From NCBI RefSeq assembly GCF_011075055.1, contig NC_058145.1:11529894-11593893 (forward strand): a stretch of 64,000 bases of DNA, in the 5' to 3' direction. The notes under the pieces were generated by a model that saw nothing but the letters and a program-made list of their open reading frames with translations, made no database searches and was not told where the DNA came from. The stretch is from Mangifera indica (lineage: Eukaryota > Streptophyta > Magnoliopsida > Sapindales > Anacardiaceae). Positions 11,309 through 24,746 of this stretch are shown piece after piece; within the stretch, counting starts at the first letter, position 1; every line of letters begins with the position of its first letter. The translations under genes were made by a program, and so were the position numbers.

Positions 11309-13975
11309 CTGTAAAATTCAATTACAACAACAAATAATACAATCATTTCATTCATCAAAATCACATTAAAAAAAAAAAACAAATAGGGCAATTACTCAGA
11401 CATTCGACAGTACCATTTTAGCAATTTGATTGATGTGGTAAGAAGGGAGGATAAGGTTTCTCAGAGAGCATGAAAGTCTTTGAGACTTAAAATAGGAAAG
11501 ATGGACTTGATTGATAGTTTGGGAAAATTATTCCCAAACACAAACAACATACATAGTTAAATACTATGATGCAAACATATCATAAATATGAGATTGATTT
11601 CAAAAAGATGATGGTACATGCTTTTGCGAGATAGGGTATTGAGTTGAGAGATAGCAATTTTGTAAAACATGTAAAAAACTCATATATCTCTCTAGTACAT
11701 ACATGGGACGTAGAGTTCCTTGGATTAAGAGATTTAATGTCATCCATATAAACATATATTTTGAAATATGTTTTTTAGAAGATTGTTACGAGGGAGATCC
11801 GTAGCATAGACTATATATTTATAAACCCATAAATAGGGTTATAAAAGAATCTATCAATGATATCCTTTGTTGAGTTAGTTAAGTTTGTGAGTTTGTTGAA
11901 TAACGTCTAAGGACATGTTAAGATATAAAGAGTTTGTAGATTGACGTCCATATTATAATATGTCAAGATTATGAGTATGTTGATTAACAACCACAATAGG
12001 ACAAATTAGGACATAAATAGCTTTAGAGATTAAGTTATATGACTAAAGTATCAAATTCAAGTCTCTATCTATCTTGATTGACACAAAAATGCATTCTATG
12101 TCATTTAAATTAAGATTTAAAGATGAATTCTAGATAATGAAAGAGATTAGAATATGAAGGCACACTACATGATGAAAGGGTAATGATATGATTTTATTGA
12201 ATGTACGTAGATACTTCTACTTAGTAAGAGATGATATAGTGGCTATAAGATGCTCGATAGCAATGGAGCAACATATATAAGGGAGGATTCAATTTTATTT
12301 TGCATGTGACGTTGATGTCGATATTTATTGTGTTTGTTTTGGACTAGTACACATATTTTATGGATTTTACATTTTATAGATTTTTGCTCTGGTTTATTTC
12401 AACGAATTATTTTATGTGATGACATTTTGATAATTTTATCTTTATTTATTTGATAATTATCTCTTTATTGCAATATTGACCTAAATAACACTTTTTTTCG
12501 GAGAACAAGATTTCGTAAGTGGAATGTCACAATTCTATGACTTTGAAACTTCTAATTAATTGAAAATAACAAACAATATTGATCCTCTAAAAATGCAATG
12601 AAAGATTCAATAGTGTGTTATTCTTTGAAACTCCCCTCTTGAAATTTTGCTCATATTTTCTCACGAGTATTTGTGACATAAATGGGTATTGGTTATGTCA
12701 TTTTCTTAACCCATGGTATAACTCTACTTATTCATATAACTGTAAACATCCAATATCATAAAATCCCTAAAATGTAATATATTAAATAACCCTAACTGTA
12801 AAATATCAAAAAATTTGTGAATTAGATAATATTCTATAACCCCTAAATATTTAAAAAATTACACTTAAGCCACCATGCTTAATTACATGTAATTGACAAA
12901 TCACTCCTTTTCCATAAAATCATGCCTACCTCATACTCCGCTTAAAATTTAACTCTAATTCACATCAATCCTTGAGAAAAATTGAGAATTTGCATAAAAA
13001 TAAAGTTCTTCTAACTCAAAATCAGATCAATTTTTAATAAAAAAAAGTAAAAACTGAAATTTAAAAATGGGTCAAAATTAGGCTCAACTTCACTAAGCGC
13101 AAATCATACCTACTTTCCCATATCACATCTACTTATAGTTTCTAAGGAATTCTAACTCAGTTTCACAATAATCTTTAATAAGTAAAAACAACAACTACAA
13201 AAATTTAAAAAAAAAAAAAAAAAGACAGAGCAACTTATTTGAGTTCATATAATAGTTGTTGGATTTCATGATTTTTAAGTGAAAATTTGCTAAAAATTTT
13301 GGTGGTTGAGATTAAGGGGCTAGGGTTTACTTAAGGTTAGACTGATAGCATAATGGTTGTTTTTTCATTTTCTTAATTATATCTGTATAATTTTTGAACT
13401 ATTGGCTAAAATCATATAAACCCATCAAATTTAACAAATTTACTAATTACCCATATATATTTATATATTATCTTTTGAGTAGCAATTGTTATGCTTATGA
13501 TATTTTTGCACTAACTTTATTTATTAATATCTTATTGTTTTTGTTTATTCACATATAATTTTTGTGTGGTTGATTGAGATTAAATTTTAAAGATTCAAGG
13601 AATTAAATCCTTGGGAAAAAGACAACGAAACAAGAAGAGAGAAAGACAGGCAAAGCATGTCTTTGTCATCTTGTTCTTACTTGTTGTCTGTTCTGTTCAA
13701 CAGAAAATATTTCAATTCTTTTGAAACAGATTAATGAGGAATTATAGCAAATATTCCAACTTATCATGTGTAAAAATAAATTTATTTTGGTCCTGGTTTT
13801 CTTATTGTGGATCAAGTGTTAATTGAAGAAATTCAATATCTTTGCGACATTAATAAATACAGGCTACTCATTCAAAATGAATTTATGTTTGGCCATGTTA
13901 CTTGGGATGATTTTGTTTGTGACGAAAAACGTCAAACGATTTTCTAATATTATACTGATCATATCAAATAAATAA
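11309..13975. other. AT-rich spacer, no gene seen
   Basis: About 2.7 kb without a supportable gene. A poly(A) tract of about 20 bases lies at 13208-13222. No coding similarity was recognised on either strand. Confidence 0.35.
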
Positions 13976-14665
13976 GGCTAAATGACTTATTCCCCCTCAA
14001 AGTATATTCTTTTTTCACGTTTTTCTTTTTTAACTTTGAAAATTATATTTATTCATTTATGAGCAGTTAAAATTAACTGAGTCCGTTAGTTAATTATTTT
14101 CTTTATTAAACCCTAAAAACTAATAATTTTTTCTTAATCCAAGTTTTCAAAAATAACATTTTTTTCATAGGGTTTTTAAACTTTTATATCTAATTTTTTC
14201 GATGATAAAGAGACTTCTACGACAATCTCAAGACAATGTCTCTTCCTCTCTAGCGTATCCTCTTTCTGACAGTTTTCCTTTCGTTTTCTGAGGAAGATGA
14301 TGTTGTATCAAATCAAAAGAAGGATTGCAAAAAGGAGGACGTACTGTAGAGAAAGAGACGTTGTCTTGAGATCGTTGGAAACGTCTCTTTATCATCAAAA
14401 AAATTGGATCTGAAAGTTTGATAATCTTAAGGGGAAAATGTTATTTTTGAAAATTTAGATTGAAAAAAAGTTATTAGTTTTTAAGATTTAAATATGAAAA
14501 ATAAAATTAAATTTAAGTTTATTTTTAATATTAAATATAAAATAATAATTTTATTCTTAAAATTAATATATTTAATTATTTATAAATAGATAAATAAGAT
14601 TTTTAAAATTAAGATGGAAGAACTTTGGATAACAAGATATTTTCGGTGAGAATAAGTCCTTGGGC
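13976..14665. mobile_element. Mutator-like foldback element, copy E3
   Basis: A 690-bp element. The left end GGCTAAATGACTTATTCCCC pairs with the complement of the right end, GCCCAAGGACTTATTCTCAC. The flanking 9-mers AATAAATAA and AACAAATAA agree at 8 of 9, consistent with an aged target duplication. The interior contains a second, imperfect inverted repeat of about 45 bp (around 14203-14250 against 14350-14400, both with AAGAGAC and CTCAAGACAA words), so most of the element can fold on itself. Closest relative: 62212-62941. Confidence 0.6.
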
Positions 14666-15493
14666 AACAAATAAAATATAACCATGATCTTTTTGTTGCA
14701 TTGGTGTCCCACGTTCGACAGTAAAAGCCCTAAACCCATATCTACTTTATGGATTACTTGGGATAATTACATGTTGATATTCCACATGTTTTGTTTGATT
14801 TCACTCAATCTGAAGAGCCGAAGTGTCAGTCTCAGATTCCTGTTTTAGAACACACGAGGGAACCAAACCATCGTTATCTCTTGTTCCATCCATCCATCTT
14901 GTTCTTGCCTAAAGAACATGAGTCGGTTATCTTTTGGTCAATAACTCCTATTTTATAGGGCATCCATTTCATTACACTATTCATTGTTTTTCCATTTTTT
15001 CTTTTTACTATCACTATTTAATCCCCTCCCAATAAACCCTACTAGGGGTTCTTGTCAGAACCAATCGCCGCCCGATTCATCTCTTCCTTTCTTTTCCTCT
15101 TGCCTTACTGTTTCAACTGTTTTTCATTTTTGTGTATTTACAACAGTTGTTCTCTCTTCTTCCATGGAAAACATGTTGCACATCTTTTGTTTCCTGATTC
15201 CATTTTAGGATGACACAATCCATCTTTTAATCGTTCTTTGTTGCTTTCATCTTCTGGTTATTTTAGTTTTAGTTTTGGTTTTTCAGGTGATACAAGTTTT
15301 GGTTTTTACTCCCTTAAACTTTAGTTTTTTGGCTCTGTAAATATGGGGTCTAGTTCTTATGTCCTTGAAAGGCTCTATTTTGTGGATGCTTTGGGGTTTA
15401 CAGTTTGATTATTGCATATGGGTGGAGTACTGATTGTTTTCTCACTTAGTTGAACAATAAGGGTTATGATCAATTAGGTTTCTTCTTTAGATA
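14666..15493 (+). promoter_or_regulatory. Promoter and 5' UTR region of the Pumilio gene
   Basis: No coding region is recognised. The stretch from about 14980 to 15490 is T-rich, as expected for a plant leader, possibly with a leader intron; TTTTTCAG at about 15280-15287 is a possible acceptor. I could not fix a transcription start. Confidence 0.3.
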
Positions 15494-18400
15494 ATGTTAT
15501 CTGAATTGGGGAGGAGACCGATGATAGGTGGAAACAACGGTTCGTTTGGTGATGATTTGGAGAAGGAAATAGGATTATTGCTCCGTGAACAGCGTAGTAG
15601 ACAAGAGTCTGATGATCGTGAGCGTGAGCTTAACTTGTGTAGAAGTGGTTCAGCACCACCGACTGTGGAGGGTTCTCTGAGTGCTTTTGGTGGCTTATAT
15701 GGCGGCGCTTTTGGTGCGAATAGCACATCCTTCTTGGAGTTTTCTAGGGGTAAACTTGGAAATAATAATAACGGTTTTTCTTCTGAGGAGGAGCTTAGGT
15801 CTGATCCAGCTTATCTCTCATATTACTACTCTAATGTGAATCTGAACCCCAGGCTTCCGCCTCCTTTGCTTTCTAAGGAGGATTGGAGATTTGCTCAGAG
15901 ATTGAGAGGAGAGAGCTCAGTGTTGGGTGGGATGGGAGATAGGCGGAAAGTGAATATAGGACCTGATAATGGTGGTGGTGGTAGTAGGTCTTTATTTTCT
16001 ATGCCACCAGGGTTTGATTCAAGGAAACAAGAGAGTGAGCTGGAGCCTGAGAAGGTTCGCGGCTCAGTGGATTGGGGTGGTGATGGACTTATTGGCTTAT
16101 CGGGAATAGGACTCGGCAACAAACAGAAGAGCCTTGCTGAAATCTTTCAGGTCAATTACTTCATTAAACCGTGCTTAACGGTCTTATCTGTTGATGATAT
16201 CGATTATCTATCGATACTACTGTGCTTTGATGCTCTTGATAGTATTTAGTTTCTAACTATGAATTCTTTTTCCTTCGATTGTTTATTGTAATGTTTACTG
16301 CTTAGGGAGTATTAGGCATGAAAATCATGGTATATCTTCTGTGCTAAATCTGTTACTGGATTTGGAAGCTGCCGTATGATGCATACTGGATGTGTTCCAA
16401 ATGTTTTAGCTTTTGCTTTTGGTTGAAATTTTGATATGTAACGAATTGAACGAGTTCCAAAAAAATCAGTTTTTAGATTGGACATTCAGTGTTGTGTGTG
16501 CCTTTGATGCACTCAAGTTTGTTTTATCTTCATTTTAATGCACACTTCTTTCTTTTTAGTGACAGTAATTATTGGCTTGCATCTTTTAAGTCTGTAGTGT
16601 TATGATTGTTGGGTGCTCTGTCATGATTACTACAAATTCTGCGGTTAGCATTCACATTGACAATTTTAGAATGATTCATACGAATATAATGTGTAAATTT
16701 CAACTGTAACCTTGGTTATTGAATTATGATGAATTTTTATCTCTAATATCATTGGCACATATTTATTTACAGAGGGTGTGATTACAGAGGATACATATTT
16801 TCCTAAGTTACATTTACAAACCTTTAACAACCATTGAATCGCTTCTGATAAGCCACATTTAACCTTTTAGGTTGGTGCATGCTTATTATTTCAGTTACTA
16901 GATTATTGGTTGACAATTTGTTACTTCACATATTGGTGCCTTGGACTAATTTTGACACTATACTGATTGAGGTTTCATAACTATGCAGGATGACTTGGGG
17001 AGAACAACACCTGGCACAGGGAACCCATCTCGTCCTGCTAGTCGTAATGCTTTTGACGAAAACCTTGAGACCATTGGTACTGCTGAAGCTGAACTGGCTA
17101 ATCTGCGATCTGGTGCAAATGTTCAAGGCTCATCCACTGTCCACACTATTGGCACACTTTCTTCATATTCATATGCGGCTGCTTTAGGTGCTTCCTTGTC
17201 TAGAAGTACCACTCCTGATCGCCAACTTGTTGCTAGAGCAACTAGTCCTTGCCCAACACCAATTGGTGGAGTGAGAGTTGGTGCCTCAGAAAAGAGAGGC
17301 ATGATGAGTCCAAACTCATTTTCAGCAGTCTCCTCTGGCATGAATGCGTCTTCAGATCTGGTAGCTGCTTTGTCTGGCATGAACTTGTCAACAAATGGAG
17401 TGATAGATGATGAAAACCAACTGTCTCAACAGATAGAACAGGATGTTGAGAATCAGCGAAATTATTTGTTTGCTGTGCAGGGTGGTAAGAATCATAACAA
17501 GCAACAGAATTACCCCAAAAAATCAGAATCTCGGCAATTATCTATGCCTTCAGCTCATCAATCAGGTAAAATGTCTTACGCTGATTTGGGTAAGAGTAAT
17601 GGAGGTGGCTTGGACCTGAACAACTCATCCTTTGTGGCTTATAGGCAAGCTGAACTACAAAACTCTGCTGTTCCTACTAATAATTCGTACTTGAAAGGAT
17701 CATTGATATCCACTCTTAATGGTGGAAGTGGTTTACCTGCTCAGTATCAGCACATAGATGGTATGCAAAACTATGGATTAAGTGGTTACTCCCTGAATCC
17801 ATCTTTGGCCTCTGTCATGGCTAGCCAACCTGGTGCTGGTAATCTGCCACCATTACATGAAAATGTTGCTGCAGCATCAGCTATGGCAGTCCATGGAATG
17901 GATTCAAGAGTTCTTGGAGGAGGTTTGGCTGCTGGACAAAATCTAAACGCAGCATCTGACTCACAGAATCTCAGTAGATTTGGGAATCAAATGGCTGGGG
18001 GTGCACTTCAGGGCTCATTTGTCGACCCAATGTATCTCCAGTACTTGAGAACTTCTGAATATGCTGCTCAGCTTGCAGCTCTTAATGATCCCTCAGTGGA
18101 TAGGAACTTCCTCAGCAATTCATACATGAATCTTCTTGAACTGCACCAAGCGTATCTTGGAGTTCTGCTTTCACCTCAGAAATCACAGTATGGTTTTCCA
18201 TTAGGCGGTAAGTCTGGTGGTTCTAATCATCTGGGTTATGGTGGAAGCTCTGCCTTTGGGCTTGGGATGTCCTATCCAGGTAGTCCTTTGGCAAATCCTG
18301 TTATTTCAATCTCCTCAGTGGGACATGGTAGTCCTATCAGACACAATGAGCCAAACTTACTCTTTTCTGGGATGAGAAACTTAGCTGGGGGGGTCATGGG

Positions 18401-20900
18401 ACCTTGGAATTTGGATGGTAGTATTGATGATCACTTTGGGTCGTCTTTGCTAGAAGAGTTCAAGGGCAACAAAACAAAGTCTTTTGAACTTTCAGAAATT
18501 GCAGGCCATGTCGTAGAGTTCAGGTATGTAGTGCTCTTATATAATCTCCTTTTCCAGTGTTGTGCTGCCATCCTAAATGTATTGTTTCTGCAAAAATCCT
18601 TTACAAGCAGTGCAGATCAGTATGGTAGCCGATTCATTCAACAAAAACTTGAAACAGCCACTATGGAAGAGAAGAACATGGTTTATCAGGAAATCATGCC
18701 TCAAGCTCTTGCTTTGATGACTGATGTATTTGGTAATTATGTCATTCAGAAGGTATCTATATGCTTACTTTGTTGCTGATGAATCTTTTTTTTTTTTAAA
18801 ACTTATATTATTGAATTTACATAATGGATATTTGTATATGTCTGCAGTTTTTTGAGCATGGTCTTGCATCTCAGCGAAGAGAGCTTGCAAGCAAGCTTTT
18901 TGGTCACGTTTTAACCCTTAGCCTTCAAATGTATGGTTGCCGAGTGATCCAGAAGGTACCATTTGTTTGCAACTAAAATACATTGTGCTTTACCTTATCG
19001 TATGTTGTAATTCTTTGTATGTGTGTGTGTGTTTATTTTCCTAACCTGCAGTTTTTTGAAATGACCATGGGAATTTTGTTACAGCTCTATGAAAGAGTTA
19101 ATTCTAATTGACCCAAGCACATCTGATTATAAAAATGTATCTATTGAAGGTTTTGACTGTGTGGTGTTCCATTCAATTGTCAGGCCATAGAAGTTGTTCA
19201 TCTGGATCAGAAAATAAAAATAGTTGAAGAACTTGATGGTCATGTGATGCGTTGTGTTCGTGACCAGAATGGAAATCATGTCATCCAGAAATGTATTGAA
19301 TGTGTTCCTGAAGAGAATATTCAATTTATTGTCACAACATTTTTTGATCAAGTTGTAACCCTTTCTACCCATCCTTACGGGTGTCGTGTAATACAGGTTG
19401 AGAAACTGTTTACTGCTATATTCCACTTTTGGATACTCTTGTAGAAGAAACTGTAGTTGCCTTAATTCTAAATTGTTATTGTTTTCTTGTGGCAGAGAAT
19501 ACTGGAACACTGCAAGGACCCCAAAACGCAGAGTAAGGTTATGGATGAGATCCTAGGAAATGTCAGCAACCTAGCACAGGATCAGTATGGCAATTACGTC
19601 GTTCAGGTTTGTACAATTTCCTGGAAACTTCAATTGTGAAATCCTATCAGCTTTTATAGTAATTGGATTCATAAAAAATTTAGTTTTCAGGTGTTTTGGT
19701 TCTTCTTTCTTGAGATTGAGGCTAGTTGAGTTTTGGGATTATGTGTTGTGTTAATTGTCGCTAGTCGCTTGAAGTGTCTTCTAAGAGCTGGCCGCTGATG
19801 GGAAATTTCCTTTTTTTGATGGGACCTGGGCATTAAGGATATAAATTGTTGATTTTTGGATATGTGCAAATAACTTGTGTCATTTATCATTATGTGCTCT
19901 TTAGATTCCTTTTCTTTATCTGAAATTCATTTAACAGCATGTCCTGGAGCATGGGAAGCCACATGAGCGTTCTATTATAATTGAGGAGTTAGCTGGGAAG
20001 ATAGTTGAAATGAGTCAGCAGAAATTTGCTTCCAATGTTGTCGAGAAGTGTTTAACTTTTGGTGGCCCTACTGAACGTCTGTTACTGGTGAATGAGATGC
20101 TTGGCTCTACTGATGAGAATGAGCCTCTTCAGGTATGCCAAATTCTTATAATTTTTTATGACTACAGATGACTTTCTTGTTTTAGTGTTGCCAAGTGCAG
20201 GTATGCAATATTTTCAAAATTTCCCAAACATGGTTTTGACATGATTGAATGAAAAAGGTTAAATGGCTGATTTGGACAATTGGACTGAATAATTATAAAA
20301 ATTTCTGAATATTTTGAAGCTTCATTTCAATTGGCTTTAGCCCAGTAAATTTTTTTAGGACACTTTATTTTTATGTTCAGTCAGTGACAGTGTTAATTCT
20401 GCTAGTACTCATAAAACTGTTTTTCAGAATTTGAATTTCTTTTGGCGATGACGATTCTGTTTCTTAAGTAGTTGTGGATAAAGAGACTTGTAAGTCAATA
20501 TCATATCTTGCAACGTGGCTTTTCTGCTTGTCACTGATGAAAGGAGAGAAGGAAATCCAATTGTGGAAATTTTCTGTTTTTTAATATAATATGGTAGCTA
20601 TTTATAGCTAGTTTCTGCTAAATGTTGCTCATATTTATTCTTGTGTAACAGGCAATGATGAAAGATCAGTTTGCAAACTATGTTGTACAAAAAGTTTTGG
20701 AGACCTGTGATGACCAACAGCGAGAGTTGATCCTTTCACGAATTAAAGTTCATCTGAATGCTTTAAAGAAGTACACTTATGGAAAGCATATTGTTGCACG
20801 TGTAGAGAAACTTGTTGCTGCTGGGGGTACTCATCTTTCTCTATTAGATCAAATTTATTTAGATAAGAAATATGAGTTCACTAGTTCAGTTTCATCATGA
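15494..20900 (+). CDS. Pumilio-family RNA-binding protein (PUM1/PUM2-like), 8 exons
   Basis: Exons 15494-16150, 16989-18523, 18611-18752, 18848-18955, 19184-19396, 19496-19606, 19938-20132 and 20652-20900 join in frame to 1069 codons plus stop, with GT-AG at every junction. The N-terminal two thirds is the long low-complexity region of plant Pumilios ([13 protein letters not shown] start, Ser/Gly/Asn-rich). The C-terminal ~330 residues hold eight PUF repeats. The base-reading residues are, in order, SR..Q, NY..Q, CR..Q, NH..Q, CR..Q, NY..Q, SN..E and NY..Q. That is the canonical set which in animal and plant Pumilios reads UGUANAUA. Family members bind 3' UTRs in the cytoplasm and promote decay or translational repression. 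The length fits woody-plant orthologues. The number within the family (PUM1, 2 or 3 group) is left open. Confidence 0.93.
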
Positions 20901-23480
20901 ATGGCGAGTTAACATTTATGGGAAGCATCCTGGATGTGATTAGACCTGTTGATCATCGATGCTTGACCTATGTGTCACTTCTAAATTATCCAGGGTGCAT
21001 AGCTGATGATCACATTTGAATTGTTCAGTCAAATGTTTGCATAGATTATGTTCTTGCCAAATATTTAATGCTGACTGTTTCAGTTGATTCTCCCATTTTT
21101 GCTGTTCAGTAATTGGTGAGTTAATTTGTTTGCAGAAAGGAGAATTGCTGCTCAGTCTCCACAGCCCGCTTAAAGTGGCATAGTAAAGAAAGATGTTTGT
21201 ACAGCTAACTGAGGCTAGTGTGAGCTTCATCTTTTTCGTCTTTCTTTCTTCCCTATCTTTTAAAAATGGGTGGCTACAAGTTGATTGAAAATAAATCGTT
21301 GGCTGTACTTGAAACTGTACATTGTGTAGTTTAGGGGTTTATACAGCTGAGGTTCAGACACCTGATGCCCCTGCAGAGGAGATAAAAATGACACGAGGGT
21401 GTAAAAATAATTAAATGTTGTTGAGGTAGTTTAAGTTTATATTGTATGGTAACGTGACTGTACAAAAATGTTTGCATGTTGAGAGCTGTCTGTTGATGTT
21501 TAGTTGAGGCTGAATTGCTTTTACTGTATGGTTAATGACTTTTCTATGCCTTTTTGTTTAGAAAAGAACAATTTTCTTAATGCCTGTTTCATGTCAAGTG
21601 TTGGTTATGCTTGAGCGGGCATTTGTTTATGCTTCCTCCTGTGAGATGGACCGAATTGTTTTCTGCTCTTTCAATCTTTGCTTTGCATTGCATGAACATG
21701 GGGCATCTATAATATGTTTTGAAGAGAAGCTGCTTCTTTTGAATGGTAATGCATCATCCATGGTGAATTATGTTGAAAGGTTATGGATTTGTGATTAAAT
21801 GCCAGCAAATTGGCAGTGGGGTCTCCGCAGCCCGAAGGTCTTGCATGAAATTCGGTCCCGATGGGCGTGACAACTGATGTGGCAGATTCTACATCTGTAC
21901 CAAAATTAGAAAGAAAAAAACTGCAAGATGATTTAGGAATTATGTTCGAAAGTGGACCCCTAAACCACAATTCACAAATTGTAAAATGCCAAATCTTAAA
22001 TCACGAACCATAACAAGTCTTTTTCTGATTACGACATCAATACAAATATTGATTGTATTCTTGATAATGTATCAAACATTTTTATTATATTCTCTCACCA
22101 GCATGTTCTTTTGTTTTAGCTACAATTTCTCTCTATTGATATTTGATTTTGGTTCACAAATCTTGGAGTTTTTGTTTTGCAGTAGGACTTGAAAAGTTCA
22201 GAGAAGAAAAAAGTTGATGGAAAAGAAGCAAAGTGGAGATATAAAGACAGAGGAGGAAGAGATGGACTTGGAAAAGAGAGAGATTTTGGCTAACTTTTTG
22301 TTCTTTTATTTCGGCTTAATTTATTTCTTCTTGAAAGAAGTTTGTTTTATTGGGAAATACTTCATTTACTAAGAAGACTTAATTGATCCCTCGATGACAA
22401 AGGTGCATGAGTTGTTACTAAAACACATTATATAAAAATTGTTATCGTAATAATTTGATAATCTGTAATACATTAAATGTAGAATGATAATATTATTCCC
22501 AACTATTTTAATCGTACACACACGTTATCCATATCAACAAACGTTCCGGTCTTTTATATCATCATAATTACAACAATATCCTTCATGGATTGCATAGTCA
22601 TCATAGAGAAGCCTAATATTATCCCCGACAAAGATTCTAATTCTAATTCGATCATTTTGTTTAAATCACTAAGATTATCTATGGATTTTCTTTTCGACAT
22701 TTCCTTTAAATCATTCTTTTGAAACAAAAAGATTCTTTGAACTCTTTCTAAAATCTCTTTGAAAATAACTTGGATTAACTCAACCACAAACACTGGTGGA
22801 CCCAAAATTTTTAACGAGGGAGCTTGGTGACTTTATTATTGTTTGTCAATTAACTCGAGAAAACATTGTAGAAAGAGTAACAGGTTACGTGAAAAACTTT
22901 TCTTGTATTATTGTTTCATCACAAAGTGTCACGCCTCTGGAGAAGGTTTGGGCCTGGACGACTCAACATCGTAACAATGAAATCAATCTGTACGCAAGCC
23001 CATCCCGTGAAATTTCTTAATTTACATTAGTGAAAACGACAACTAGTATTGTCGTACTAAGCTTGTTTCCCCATTCTTGGATTGTCCACCACATCTTCTT
23101 ATTGCTTCCATCCGACGCTTCATTTTATGCCTCACTCTTCCGCCGTCTCTATTTCTCTTCTTTTCCAGCTGTCTCCCATCATTTCTCTTTTTTACATTAT
23201 CCACTCACCTGCCCTATTTTTGAAAAAGTTCAACCATGGTCGGTGTATAAATATTTCCCCAACCAATTTACACTATTACCCTCGTTACCTCTTTACTTCT
23301 AAGTGAATTACCTATGGGTATTTCAGTAATCTCGATCTTAATCTAGTACAGTCGGTTCTATTAGTCAAGTAATGAACGCAGTGCGTGTCAAAATATTAGT
23401 GGAGTGGAGGCAAAATATACACATGTGGCGATCAGATGCAACGAGACTGAGCTATAGGAAGTTTGATATTGATATCAAGG
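20901..23480. other. Pumilio 3' UTR followed by spacer
   Basis: The first 600 bases or so after the stop are probably 3' UTR; they contain TGTACATT at 21317-21324, which resembles a PUF binding word. From about 21500 to 23480 I see only short open frames without family motifs, and AT-rich sequence. Confidence 0.35.
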
Positions 23481-23481
23481 C

Positions 23482-23507
23482 AGATATTTAGAGGATCAAA
23501 AATATCT
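23482..23507 (+). promoter_or_regulatory. Evening element pair upstream of LUX
   Basis: An exact evening element AAAATATCT lies at 23499-23507. The short inverted form AGATATTT (complement AAATATCT) is at 23482-23489, so the two face each other 9 bases apart. Evening elements are bound by CCA1/LHY and RVE clock MYB proteins, and the Arabidopsis LUX promoter is a known target of that control. Confidence 0.7.
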
Positions 23508-23646
23508 GGCTAAGTCGTCCACGTTGGCACCCAGTGGGAGATCTATCTGGAATCAGATTTTGCACTTTTTCTCATTTTTTGATACTGCCAAGGAAAATTC
23601 ACTATTCATTTTCTCTTCAACTTTCTATCTTCCCAAACACTTCCCT

Positions 23647-23655
23647 AAAATATCT
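23647..23655 (+). promoter_or_regulatory. Second exact evening element, in LUX leader
   Basis: AAAATATCT, 56 bases before the LUX start codon, probably inside or just before the 5' UTR. Two exact copies of a 9-mer within 160 bases at this gene are unlikely to be chance even in AT-rich DNA. Confidence 0.65.
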
Positions 23656-23711
23656 CCTACATAGGAAACCTCAGATCCGACTTCCAGAACAACTGAAAAC
23701 GTCGTGAACAA

Positions 23712-24746
23712 ATGGGTGAAGAGGTTCGGATGATCCAGTATGAACCGAGCGGCAGCAACAATAATAACGACGACGACGACGAAACTAACGCCGATGAAGA
23801 GAGAATACTTGAGTGGGAGATTGGCTTACCTAACGGCAAGGATCTAACTCCGTTATCTCAGTCGTTAATTCCGCTTGAGCTGATGACGGCCTTCAGTATT
23901 TCTCCGATGCAACACCGTACCCTCCTCGACGTTAATCGCGCGTCTCAGAGCACGGTATCGTCGCTACGTGGCAGCCAGTCGCACGCGCTCTCCTCTACGA
24001 ACAACAATATCAAGTCCTTCACCGAAACGCGTGAGCCGACGGTGCTTGAACCCGACGAGACCGACCAAAACGGGTCGGGATCCGACTCTCGGAAATCGCG
24101 TAAACTGGACGCTACGGAGGAGGCCGACTCGGCTTTGAGGACGGACAATTCGAACAACAACGAGGATCCGTCTGCGAGGACGCTAAAACGGCCGCGTTTA
24201 GTGTGGACACCGCAGCTTCACAAGCGTTTCGTGGACGTGGTGGGCCACCTAGGGATAAAAAACGCGGTACCGAAGACGATCATGCAGTTGATGAATGTTG
24301 AAGGCCTAACACGCGAGAACGTGGCGAGCCATTTGCAAAAGTATCGGTTATATTTGAAAAGGATGCAAGGTTTGTCGAACGACGACCCGTCGTCCCCGGA
24401 CCATCAATTGTTTGCGTCCACGCCGGTTCCACCCCAGTGTTTACATTACGAGAGCGGTGGAAATAGTAATAACGTTAACAATAACAGTAATAATAACGGG
24501 AATGGACACGCAGCAGTTCCGATGCCCGGGTCGTATGGTGCGCCATCGGCTATGATGTCGATGCCGGTTTATGGGATGATGAACCAGGGGTTTCACCACC
24601 AGGGGCATGGGTTCGACCCGAGCATGTACAATATGAGCATGAATATGGGTATGAATAATATGCTGCAACAGAAGGATTGGTCGGTGAATAAGCACGGGGC
24701 GGTAATGTCGTATCCCCATCATTTGGGGCCTTCTAGTGATAAATGA
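23712..24746 (+). CDS. LUX: LUX ARRHYTHMO/PCL1-type GARP transcription factor
   Basis: An intronless gene of 344 codons. The GARP (MYB-like) DNA-binding domain occupies residues ~159-219, with the family hallmarks [14 protein letters not shown], a KTIMQLM turn and SHLQKY. In Arabidopsis, LUX joins ELF3 and ELF4 in the evening complex, a nuclear repressor that binds GATWCG-type sites in PRR and growth genes and shuts off its own promoter. The N terminus has an Asp/Asn-rich run followed by [20 protein letters not shown], conserved in LUX/BOA. The C terminus is Asn-, Met- and His-rich. The absence of introns matches LUX and its paralogue BOA. The start is the first ATG in frame. Two evening elements lie upstream; I saw no GATWCG site in the 700 bases before the start. 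Confidence 0.9.
   Translation: MGEEVRMIQYEPSGSNNNNDDDDETNADEERILEWEIGLPNGKDLTPLSQSLIPLELMTAFSISPMQHRTLLDVNRASQSTVSSLRGSQSHALSSTNNNIKSFTETREPTVLEPDETDQNGSGSDSRKSRKLDATEEADSALRTDNSNNNEDPSARTLKRPRLVWTPQLHKRFVDVVGHLGIKNAVPKTIMQLMNVEGLTRENVASHLQKYRLYLKRMQGLSNDDPSSPDHQLFASTPVPPQCLHYESGGNSNNVNNNSNNNGNGHAAVPMPGSYGAPSAMMSMPVYGMMNQGFHHQGHGFDPSMYNMSMNMGMNNMLQQKDWSVNKHGAVMSYPHHLGPSSDK

Noticed and set aside
21580..21798. 72-codon open frame after the Pumilio gene
   Set aside because: Short, no recognisable motif, and probably beyond or within the 3' UTR region.
22554..23306. Several 70-90 codon frames between the Pumilio and LUX genes
   Set aside because: They overlap in different frames and show no domain, signal or homology that I recognise.
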